This document shows positions 1 to 12,200 of a DNA stretch of 64,000 nucleotides, piece after piece. Within the stretch, counting starts at the first letter, position 1; every line of letters begins with the position of its first letter. The stretch covers positions 44,452,241 to 44,516,240 of the forward strand of contig CM069593.1 of the NCBI GenBank assembly GCA_035771175.1, written 5' to 3'. A program made the position numbers and the translations under genes. Under the pieces are notes generated by a model. It had not been told where the DNA came from, did no database searches, and saw only the letters and a list, made by a program, of their open reading frames with translations. Source of the stretch: Paratinospora sagittata (lineage: Eukaryota; Streptophyta; Magnoliopsida; Ranunculales; Menispermaceae).

Positions 1-2756
1 AGGCAAAAGAGAGATGGTTAAAGGAAGGAGATGTCAACTCTAGATTCTTTCACAGAATTCTAAAACGATGCAGGAGTAGGAGCCTTATCAACAAGATTGA
101 GGAGGATGGATTCATAGTCAAAACTGAATCAGGAATTGTCAACAAGATCGTGGATTATTTCAAGAAGGTTTATATCTCACCTAGCCCAATATCTTGGGGC
201 ATTGAAGGACTTGACTGGAATCCCATTTCAGTAGAGGAGAATGACTTTGGGGAAAAACCTTTTTGAGGAGCTGGAGGTTAGAGAGGCTGTCTTTGGATGC
301 AATGATATCAAAGCACTTGGTCCTGATGGTTTCTCAATGGCCTTCATCCAATTCTTCAAAGGTGATTAAAGACAATGTCATAAGAGTACCAGATAATTTC
401 TTTCATAATGGTGTTGTTGATAAACAAACTAATGAGACATACATTTGCCCCGTACCAAAAAAGGTGAATTCTTGGCACTTTGGCAGCTAAAAGACTTTTG
501 GCCTATTAGCTTGATAACGAGTTTATACAAGGTGATTGCAAAAGTACTTTCTTCTCAACTACGAGTTGTCCTAAGCAAAACAATTGGCATCACTCAATCG
601 GCTTTCATCAGCAAGAGGCAAATTCTTGATGTGGTTTTGGTGGCTAATGAGGCGTGGAAGATTATCGGAGTCGCCATAAGGAAGGCGTTGTTTTCAAGTG
701 GACTTTGCTAAGGCCTATGACACTGTAAACTAGGATTTCTTAGATTTCATAATGGAGAGAAAAGGGTTGGAGGAACGGTGGAGTATGTGGATTGGCGGAT
801 GTCTCGGGTCAGTCACCTACTCAGTGGTAATCAATGGGAGGCCTAGAGGCAAATTTGCAGCTGAGCAAGGATTGAAGCAGGGCGACCCACTTTCTCCATT
901 CTTGTTCACATTAGTGGCTGATGGGTTGGGAAGAACAATGGATAAGCTTGCCAATGCTCTATTGTTGAAGGGTTTATGGTGGGTGCTAATAAGTAATGAG
1001 GTTGAAGTGTCTCATTTGCAATATTCAGATGATACACTCTTCTGCCTTCAGGGATCTGAAAACAATGTTGTGGAAGGAATTCGAATTCTCCAATGCTTTT
1101 GTAAGATCTTAGGCCTGAAGGTTAACATGGCCAAGAGCCAAATGGCAGGGATTCACATGGATTAGAATGCCATTCTCCATCTAGCTAATAAAGTGGGTTG
1201 CTCTATTGGTCCATGGCCTTTGAAGTACGTGGGACTTCCTTTGGGTGGTGACCCCCAGTAGCAGCCTTCTGGAATCCAATGATGCTAAATTCTCTAAGAG
1301 CCTCGCAGGTTGGAAGAGAAGTTTTCTCTCAAGGAGAGGAAGATTGGCCCTAATTAGATCTGTTTTGCTTGCTCTGCCTCTGTATTATATATTGATGTTT
1401 AAGATTCCTATGGGGGTTGCGAAAGTGCTTGAAAGAAAGATTAGATCCTTTTTCTATCTGAAAAGGAATGGATAATAGCTCCAATCTTCATCTTATCAGC
1501 TGAAAGATGGTCCAAAGGCCTTTGGACAAGGGGGGGTTGGGCATTAGTAATATGATACAACAAAATGTGGCTCTTAGTGCCAAGTGGATTTGGCGGTTTC
1601 TCCAGGAGAGATTCCCTTTGGGCCCGTGTAATCACAAGTAGGTTTGGAGATAATGTTGCTATTTGGAGGGGTCTAGGAAAAGAAGGAGGCACACTTATAG
1701 AAGTCCATGGAGTTCATCTCCTCTTTTGCGCCTAAACTTCTAGGTCATATCACCCTTAGATTGGCAATGACTAGACATTCTGTTTCTGGAAAGATAAGTG
1801 GAATGGTCATTCCCTACTTGCAGACTCCTTTCCTTGTCTATATTGAATTTCTTCATTCCATAATCTTCCAATTTGTCATTTCATGAGCAACCCCTCGTCC
1901 TCCCCATCTTATCGCCCACTTGGAATCCTTCATCTCTCAAGAGCCCTATCCATAGAGGAGCTTGCAGAGATTGGCCCTCTTCTTCAAAGGTTGGAGCAAG
2001 TTCGATTGTCCAATCTTCCTAATGGTTATCATTGGTCCCTTCATTATTTCAGTGTCTTCTCATGCAAGTCTTACTTTGAATTCCTTTGTGACAGCCCCTC
2101 CTATTCCCCTTTCCCAATCTCTAGTTCTGTCTGGAATGCTCAGATTCCTCATAGGTGAAGGTATTTGGTTGGTTGCTTACCCACAAAAGGCTTTGCACTA
2201 TGGACGTTTTGCAAGGTCGCTTACCCCACCTATGCATTTCCCCACAATGTTGATCTTCGAGTTTACAGAATGGAGAATCGGCCGAGTACTTGTTTGTCCT
2301 TTGCCCCATCACAAAAGGAACTTGGGAGAGATGGGTAGATTTTTTTACCAGGAATGTTCTTAATTCCTTCTACATGCGAGGAGGGTATGACTATGTCGCA
2401 TTTGCCTAACTTGCCCAATATGAAAAAGGAGATTCTTAAAGTTGCTAGTTTTGCTACACTTTGGTCTATGTGGCTTGAACAAAATTGAAGGACCTATGAA
2501 GGGATTGCAAAGGATAGGGCTAGAATATGGGAAGACACAGAATGGGCAGCTAGTACTTGAATTGCTTGTTCCAAATATGCTGCTGGGTTTTCTGTATCAG
2601 AGTGGTATCGGAATTGGTGTTGGTGTATGTAGATGTGGTTCTTTTAGTATGGACCTATGTTTATATCCTTTGTGACTGAAGTACCACCGGTGCTTCTTTT
2701 TGTTGTTTGCCATTTATTCTATCAATAAAGGATTTTGTTTCTTCTCAAAAAAAAAT
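1..2756 (+). mobile_element. LINE (L1-type non-LTR retrotransposon), 5' part off window, decayed
   Basis: Reverse-transcriptase ORF2 remnant broken by stops and frameshifts. In order one reads the pre-RT segment WLKEGDVNSRFFHRI (about 30-80), the RT finger region with KVIAKVLSSQLR and the ITQSAFISKRQI block (about 490-650), GLKQGDPLSPFLF (about 870-910) and the catalytic box LQYSDDTLF (about 1015-1045; the common plant LINE form is FADD). Weak RT-zinc-binding-like sequence follows (about 2100-2400). A final A-run at about 2747-2756 marks the 3' end. The element lies opposite to KEG, apparently inside a KEG intron. It cannot be active. The 5' end and target duplication are outside the window. 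Confidence 0.85.
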
Positions 2757-3262
2757 TGCAAAATAGCACCTACTCAATCCTAACCAACTGCCTAGGCAAT
2801 TTTATCAAAAAGCACCCGGGACGCCTTTACAACACTGCCATAAGTAATAGTTCTCTTCAGGAAACACAAGCATATTTACAGAAATCAAAAAATACATATA
2901 GATTTCACTACAGAAAATGCATGCAATCACATAGATGGCCCTGCTCTACAAATTAAATTAGCAGGCAATCATTGATTTCATTACTGTAATGTTTCATAGC
3001 TTCAAGAGTTAAGTAACTCTAAAATATAATGAAAAATCTGATAATCACATAAATTGGAGTCAATAGTGCTAAATATCTTATCTACAATCTGCTTATAGCA
3101 GTATGTTGAACATGAATGGTTACTACACAACATAACTAAAAACAATGATAAAATGGTGCTGACAAGAGATTGATAAAAAAAAGATTCAAAGATAAGGAAC
3201 AACATAAATACTGATATCAGACAAGATAAGAGCCTATGGATTTTAGAAAAGAAAATATTAAC
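2757..3262. other. KEG intron 9, part between exon 9 and the LINE
   Basis: Intronic A/T-rich sequence downstream of the KEG exon 9 donor at 3262-3261 (minus strand). The next KEG exon is not found here or in the LINE, so this intron must run past the left edge and be longer than 3.2 kb. No other feature seen. Confidence 0.6.
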
Positions 3263-6200
3263 CTGTAAGTTATAGTTTGCTCCAGCAGATAAAAGCAAAT
3301 CAACACAAAGTTTTGCACCTCTGGCCAGTGCAACATGAAGAGGTATGGTATTGTGAACATTTCTGATATTCACATCAACTCCAGCGCTCAGGATAATCTA
3401 CAAAAAAAGCTATCATATTATCCAGAATATTAAAATATAAAAATAAAAAAAGTAATTGTTTGACCTGAATTGAATGAATGTGTCTCCGAATGTCTTGAAA
3501 TAACTTGGAAATATTTATAGACAATACCTTGACCAATTCTGCATCGTTAGCCATGGCTGCAGTATGTAAAGCTGTTCGGAAATGCTGTGTATCTTGGGCA
3601 GCTGGATCTGCTCCTGCTGCAAGCAACATTCTCACCAACTCTCTACCATCTAAAAGTAAAAACCATCAGAACCAATGTTACATATTGAAGTGGTTATGGA
3701 AAAAAAGGACTTCTAAAAAGAAAATGCATTGGACCCATCCTCTCTCTTCTGAACATAGGATTTCAGAAGAAGTTGAAGGCGTGCACGAACTGACAGAATT
3801 CTAAAAGCTAACACAGGGACAACCCCTGTTTCACATTACTACAAAATGAAATGCAAACAAATATAAAGCCCCAACCAATGTAATGCTAATGGGCCACTGT
3901 ATATATGCAAATGTTTCCTATAAGAAGCATAGGATGTAATGTGAAAAACTATTACAACTACAAAATTGTATGGACATTGCAGCTATTGGCTAATTAGTCT
4001 TCCTTAGCAAAAGAAATTTCCATGAAAACTCATAAATATTGCAATTAATATTTCAAAACGTAACACAAATATGTTTTTTTGTTTTTTTTTTTGACATGAA
4101 ACATGTAGTTATATATATACAAATATGTTATCTTGTAATATTTTTCATACCAGTATCAACTATTGGCTACAAATAAGGTATTAGCGTAGACCCTCAACAT
4201 CATATTTTGATGATTGATCATGAACATTTTGACAACGATACAAAAGAAGATAAGAAAATATCAGTACTGCTTGCTTCTTACCAAGCTAGCAAAGAGTTAA
4301 AAAATGAAGATAAGACAACAATGTTTAGCATCACTTCAAAATGAGGGAGAGAAGAGAATCATTTATTCACCATGATTACTTAAACTATATTATGGAAATC
4401 TAGTTTCTTTACCAGCTTCATGATCTTTTTTAGGAGCAGCTGCCATACACAGAGCAGTTCCAGCTGGACTTGCTATATCAATTGCTCCAGCAATTACTTC
4501 TTTTGATGCAATATCCAACCACTTAGATACAACAGCAACATTCCACATAGCCACGCACATGTGCAAAGGTCTGTGATTCCAAAAGAGATGATAGCATATC
4601 AAATCAGTAGAGAGAAACAAATGAAAAACCAAGAAATGTAATTAAACATTGTACTATCATAATGCGCTGATGCACAAGGGAAGAGTTCCTTTAAATCGTT
4701 GTTCCTCCAATTACTGAAATTAATTGTTACCACAAAAATATTCAATTATGAAAAAAAGTAACAGCCATAAATGAGATATATTATTGCGACCGTGAGTTGC
4801 CAATCCTTAGTGTTAACTTGATAACCATTATTGAGCCTCTACCCGATAGCTATAGCTTTTAGGTCTTGCTGCTAACATGGTATCAAAGCCAGGTTTTGGG
4901 TTCAAGTCACTATATTAGCACTCGTATATTCCCTGTTAATGTATTTGGTATTTGTTTGCTCTTCTCTCTCTTCTATTTCTCCACATGCAGGATAAGGCTA
5001 CACATGAGAAACTGTTAATGTTAGCTTGATAGCCATTGTTGGGCCTCTAACAACTATAGCTTTTAGGACAAGTGGTTTCCAACACCAATTATACTACTGC
5101 AATAAAAAATTAGAATCATGATCCAAAACTTGCTATTGAAACTGTCCACTTGACTGGTGGCCCACACACTCAGATAACTTTTGCAATGTCTGAGAATGGG
5201 TGAATAAGAATCTGCAGTTCCACCTTTTCATTAAACTTGCAAGTCTTAGGATGAAGTGCAATATGGTAGAAACAAATGAAACAAATGTTTAGCCGCTTCT
5301 CAACTTTCTTGCTGCATGAACTTTTGTACCGTTATAGCAATATGGTAGAACAAATGAAAACAAACCTCAAACCTAGAGCTTGAGATTTTTCATGAACAAA
5401 ATTCATGAGGAAATAATGTATTTACTGGCCTAGCTAGATGGAACCAAACAAAATCCGCTAAATGCTATACATTCCCGTACTCTCCCCAAGCCAATACGTT
5501 AGTTCTAATATTTTCCATCACCTCAAGAAAAACTTATTCTCTCTAACCATTACAAACTAACTGAAACTGGATGATTGCCAGTAGATATGTCATGGACACA
5601 TACCCAAGAATCAAACTATTGAGAGAAAAAAAAAACAAACGAGATGCACAAAGTTTTGCATGCTTCAGCAATACGCATACATCCAAATCCATGGATGGTT
5701 GAAATTTCACTATTAAGACTTAAGACCTTCAACTGTTGAGTGCCATTCACTTCAATAAATTATAATTTGAAATTAATAAGTAATGGCGTAGGCCTTCAAA
5801 ATTTCTAATGTCAAGGATTAAAAGAAAGAGAAATAAAAGGGGAATACAAATGTCTTCTCCAAGAAAATAAAAGGGTCAAGGATTCTTTGACTTTTTCAAA
5901 TGGCCATTTTGCACTAACCATGCCTTTTTGTTAAAATACACTTCTAAGTCTTTTCTATAATTTTAAAAAATATTTTCTATAGTTATGTGCATCTACTAAT
6001 TACATACACTCATATGTTTTTGGTAACTTTAGGATGTATGAGAAGTTGAGAAAAATGCAAGGCTCAAGAAACATTTCAGAAAAAAATTACCAGAGAGAAT
6101 ATGAAACAACTAAGGTGAGAAAAAATTAACCTAGCCAACTACTTCGTGTTGGCTTAGCAAATCGCATTTTTCCAATTAACTCTATCAGTCTATCTTAGAT

Positions 6201-9200
6201 TATATTATAATTAAATTAAGGCACGTTTTCTTTTATCACTACTTCAACCCTAGCCAACTTTGGCTTTTCTATAGGCTGTTCAACACTTTTATCTTGGGCC
6301 ATCTCTTTCCCTCTCACTGGTGCAAGCACTGGTCTTTGCCCAGTTCATGCAATACTTAAGTAGGTATGTAACAGAACCTAGATCTTAGATTCCCACTTTA
6401 GCTCAAGGAGAACTCCATAAAATGAAATACAAATCAAATATGTTCCCAAACATAGTTCGCTAAAGGTAACAAGATCAATAGATAAAAAAAAATTATCAGT
6501 ATTTTTGTTTCACTAGGATTTCAAGTTCAGGTTTCAGCATAATATTGGTGAGTATCTAGCATCTCAAATATTTAGAACAAAGATATCTCATGAGAAAGGC
6601 AGATAGGCATTTCCAAATAACACAATCAGGTTCACACCAACGAAGTTAGTCACTTACGTCAAACCTTTTGAATTCAGAACACCCATTGATTTGCAGCCTC
6701 CACTTTCCAATATAACAATAGCACAGTCTGTGTATTTCTTGGTAATGGCTCTGTGCAGTACAGTTTCACCTTCATCGTCAACTGCATTGGGGTCAGCCCC
6801 TGCCAACAGCAACTCCTGCAACCATTAAAACATGTCTCAGAGTAATGTAAAAAGTTGGGTAAAAGCCATAAAACTAATAAGGAAAATCCCAAACATAATG
6901 TTAATCAGACAAGAACTCACACGCATACAATCTGGTTGGCCATGGTAAGCACAAACATGAGCCACAGATGGACCAAAGCCTTCGCGGAGTCTAGACCTAA
7001 CCTTAGCAGATCTTCTAATAAGAGCACGAACACATTCCGCTGATCCAGCTGCTAAAGCAAACACAATTGGAGGGTCTCCGTCTTTGTCCAGTACATCTAC
7101 ATCTGCTTCTCTGTACTCTAAAATGGCATCAACAAGTTCCAAAGAACCACGTCGGCAAGCCAAGTGCAAAGCAGTTTGGCCATCAGCATTTTGCGCTTCT
7201 AAAAGAGAACAAATGGAGCTGCTACAGTTTCCTGAGGCAGCCTTTTCAAGTAGATCCCTTCATATACCAAAAATAAACAGAAGAAGTTGGTACTGACCAG
7301 CAAGTAAGATATAGTAAGAGTAAGTACGTATAACAAGCAGAGCGAGAACTACTGCACTCACCTAGCACCATTCACATCCCCTTCACTTACAAGTCTGTGT
7401 AAAGAATTCGGGTTATCCTGGAAAACTTCCAAGACAGATGTTGGAGATGGTTCCATTGCATTAGCTCCAGAGACCTTGGGTAAGTCACTGAAATTAAAGA
7501 ACAAGACATACATGGTTCATGCATCAGTAATAAGACATATCTTCCAACTCAAACTAGAACAGAAGCACTATTTTGTGTCCATGCTCGCAGTGAAAACAGT
7601 CTGCATTTCATAGTTTTTTTTCTTTTATCAGGTAATAATTATGTTGTCTCAAATAGATAAAAGGGACATAACTAAAAATTAAGAACATGACTTCTAGTAA
7701 CCGAACTTCTAAAGAATATATATATAATAAGAGACTTGACTTCCACCCTGGGTTGGAGGGAAGGGGCAAAAAGTTGACAGAATCAGTAGTTAATTAGTTA
7801 GACAGTGTCACATAAATAGCTGTTTTTTTTCTTCTAGGCTTACTTTTCATAATTGTTATAGATAACATTTCCTCATTTATTTCCTCGGCTTACAGATTTA
7901 CAAAAGCTCCTACTAAAACCCAAATAACAACCAAGGAAAACATGTTCAACAGAAATATTGGAGATTTCATACTTATCAGGGCTTGCAGGAGGGCTGCGAG
8001 GTATTTCTTGCAAATGGCGAAGGAATATTGTGAGCATTGCATGGAATGTTGGTCTCTTTGATGCCTTGAACTGTAAGCACTCACCTATCATCCTCCATAG
8101 CTCCCTAGGTATCCCAACACCCACTACACTAGCATACTGTGGAGGTAGCTTTCGAGCCTTGACAACAGCTCTGTATATTTCTTCTGGACTTAAACCAGCC
8201 CACCTGCAGCAAGATCATTGTTCATTACTAGATACCACCTCATTAAGCAAATCTGAACATTCTCATAAAAGCCAACACCACTTACGGGATGGAACCTGTG
8301 CACATCTCAACCAGAGTACAGCCAAAACTCCAGGCATCGGACTCTGTTGATATACCAATTGCATCATCCCAGAATAAGGTTTTCTTCAATGGTTCCCAAG
8401 CCTCGGGAGCAGTGTAGTGTGGACTCAGCATGGTACAATCCATGCAAGAATGTGTTCTTGAGACATCATCCTCAGGAACTGATCTAGCTTTTCTGCAGGA
8501 AGGCTTCTTTAGTATTGCTGGAAGTCCATAATCAGAAACAACTGCTCGGCCACTTTCATCTAAAAGAAGATTGGAGGGCTTAAGGTTCATACAGGCAACA
8601 CCTGCTGCATGGAGCTCAGCTACACCGCGAGCTATATCTGCACCATATCTGCGATTGGGGAAAAAAAAGAACCAACAAAATGTTAAGATGAAATAGCAAG
8701 TAGTGGAGATGGCTTTATCTAAAAAGTGAGTTAATGGGACTGAAGAACATGTTTTACAAAAATAAGGCAAAGAGCACAAGAACTTTACAACAGAAGTGTA
8801 TTTGATTTACAAGATCTCAATAAAAAGCAAATGGAATGGCCAATATCAGTAAGACCTCCTACCAAAACTGTGAGATTGATAATCTCAACAGTAAGAACTC
8901 ATAGAATGAGCTTAAATGTAACACAAAACTATTTAAATATTCTGCAGAGTCAGCAAATCCATCTTTGCAAATGGGTAAGTGGGTAACTAATTTTACATAC
9001 AAATCCAACTCGAACAAAATAGAGGAATAAACCATATAGTGAATCATCATCAGTTGAGAGATCACACAGCCTAAAATGGAAACATCAAGGGGATGGAGTG
9101 ATAACTAATAACCCACCTAATGAAGTGGGACTCCTGAGTTTGAAGTTACACCCCATTGATTTTCATATACCTAGCAGGTAAAGGAGGTTTGCACATCTCA

Positions 9201-12200
9201 AGGGATTAGTAATGCTCTCCCCAATGAAATAATCATATTGACTAAGAATCCCAGATATCATAAAAATATAGCAATGATAACAAAATTCTTGGGTTCTACT
9301 TGAACTTTAAAAAACTTTTCATTTATTTAAAATGGCAAGTGAGCTTCAAGATATTCCGTGAAACAAACAAATTTCAACCAAATTAAGATGAAAGTTCTAG
9401 ATAGCAACAATAAGACTCATTCTCAATGAAGCCACATGTTTGCCAAGGATGTCTACTCGCATAAGCTGGAAACAACAATGTTGAGATAGCTAACTAGAAC
9501 AACTTGGATGGTAAAAAAACAAACAAATGCCTTTTTAATAGTATAGAAAGCTCTCACAAGAAACGAACCATGAGAAAGTCAAATCATATGGTTTTGCTCC
9601 TTTTGGCATATCTATCATAAAGCAACTAACATTAGATAAAATGAACTGGAATTTAAGGATTTCAAAGGAGCCAGAGGAAACCAATAACAAAAACATTTTT
9701 TGATTTTGTTCCAAAACATGTAAACTTAAAGTTTGGAGTATTTCTCAACTCGACTTACTAAGCCTTTTCCTAAACACATGGGTTTGGCTAAATAAATAGT
9801 ACTACATGCATGAACATCTTATTCTATCTCTCTTTTTGGCAAAGGAACTCTTTGCCAATCTTCACAAGCAAACAAAGCAACCAATGCTGATTGATGTTGA
9901 TGTACTCTATAAATAGTCAAATAACAGGTAGCAAAGCAAAAAACCGCTGGGCTCACCGAATCCCCTCCTTAGGCGAACTTTCGCATCAAATTCAACACAC
10001 AGCAGTGGTTATAGATGCAAACAGTAATTTTTCTACACTTTTCAATCACATTTGCATAAAAAGGTAATCTACCAATATCCTCAAGAATCAAGTCTAAGCA
10101 ATGGCTTGCACAAGGAGACCAAAACAAATGCTTCCTTTTTTAATCAACTTTTTTCCAGCATTGACATATGTTTAGGGTCCATCAATAGTAATTTGAACCA
10201 CATTTTCTTCTCTTACCTCTTCCACAACAGCATCAAGTTGATGGAACAAATTTTCAGCATTTTTAACAATATCAGAAGCATCAACAAATCTAAAAAATGT
10301 AATCCCCTTAGGACTATTCACTAAGAAATTAATGATGGTTCTATTTCTACCATCTATCCATCCATCAAACATTGTGCATCCAATCGTACTCCAGTCATCT
10401 TTATATTTTGAAAGCAATCTCTCCACATACTTTACCTCATTTCTAAGTAAAGGGTTTCTAATTTTATGATAGTTGGAAGCTTCAATCCATGCCCAAATGT
10501 AGCTATACATTGAAACATATCTACAAAAAAAAAAAAAAAAAATGGCTCTTTACAAAATTGAAAGCTATGTCATAATTGCCATCACAATAAAAAAAAATAA
10601 AAAAATCTCGCAATGTTTTGGCACACTTTCCCCCTTTCTTCTTTTTTCCAATATTCACTGATTGTACTTTGTTTTGCTTTCTCTTTTGTTAACACGTCAA
10701 AAAAGCCTTTTCTTTTTTGAGTTGCCCCACTTCCAGTCCCTCCAACATCTTCAACAACACTAGTGCCAAAAACATCTTGCCTGCTATTGCTTCTTGTGTC
10801 AAACATTTCCATTTCCCTCTCTGACTTTTCTTTTTTCAGTTCCTTGCAACAATTTTTTAAAAAGATCATTCATTTCATCTGGCACATTTATGCAAATCTT
10901 AACATTTTTATGTGTTTTTGCCAAATGATGTTTCATTATGAAAACACATCCATTGAAGTTTCCACCATAATATTTGGGTTCACCGTACTACAATGTTCCC
11001 ATGTAGGATCTTCCTTTCTAGTCACTTTTACTTCTAAAACATCAAAGTATACTCAAATATGCTCCCCAAGCTTCAAAGAAAAAGGGGAAAAAAAACCTAA
11101 ACCCCAAAAATAGAAAAGGTCATAAATAGAAAATCACCTATCTTTGTCTTTTGCTCAATCTTCAAGCTTCAAACAGTTGTTTTTTGTTGCGAAAACACTC
11201 AGCAAAAGACAGAACTTGATTTAATCAATATTTAGGTAAATAACCATTTCAAGGAGAGGATCACATTCTAAGGCTTTTGGAGGAAAAGACAAAGATGACC
11301 TTTTCTAAAGCTCTCTTTGGTCTTATTTTTCCTTTTATAGCCTTTGGTAAACATTAGATTAGGTTTAAGGAAAAAATATATATATAATATAAAAAATATA
11401 AACAAAAAAATTGGACTTAAATCGGCGTAGGTTGAAAATTTTGACCTACGTCAAATCGTACTAATCGATTCATGTTGTTCAATTTAAGGTTGAATCATAT
11501 GATTCGAACTTAAATTGTACGATTTTTTCTCTTTTACAATTTTGCAAATATATCACATCACAATGGCTACAATTCAATTTAAATTGTAAATTGTACAATT
11601 TTAGCATCCATGCAATTAAATACATGCAATTGAAATATTATTAATACCTTCATACTTATGTGAATTGATTTAATAAATGGTACAAAGGATGCAATGATTT
11701 AAGATGATGTCACTTTAGGTTTGATCTAAATTCAAGATCAAGAGTATAATATGCAGGACTAACATATTTGATCATTCATTAAACTAACCACAACTTACAT
11801 TAATGCAGCTCAACGTATAGCACGTTGGTTCTTCTAATTTATCAATAATATAATCAAACTAGAAAAGGCATCATTTTCATAATCATAATTGAAATCAAAT
11901 CGTTTTAAGGCTTAATGAATTGAATCGGATTCGGATTGGTGGACTGAATCAAATTCGGAGTTTCGGATTGGTGAATCTTAAGATTCATAATACAAATGTG
12001 AATTGTAATTAACAATTCAGAAAAATTCAATATGATTCACTAGCAATTCAATTCCATTCAATATGATTCACCACAAATTCAGACTAAATCACTTAATCAC
12101 AGGTATAGCAATTCAAGAATCCCATTTGAATCCCTTTGGGGTGATTCAAATCAATGAATCATATACATTAGTGTTTCTTAGCCAATTAATGATTCAAACT

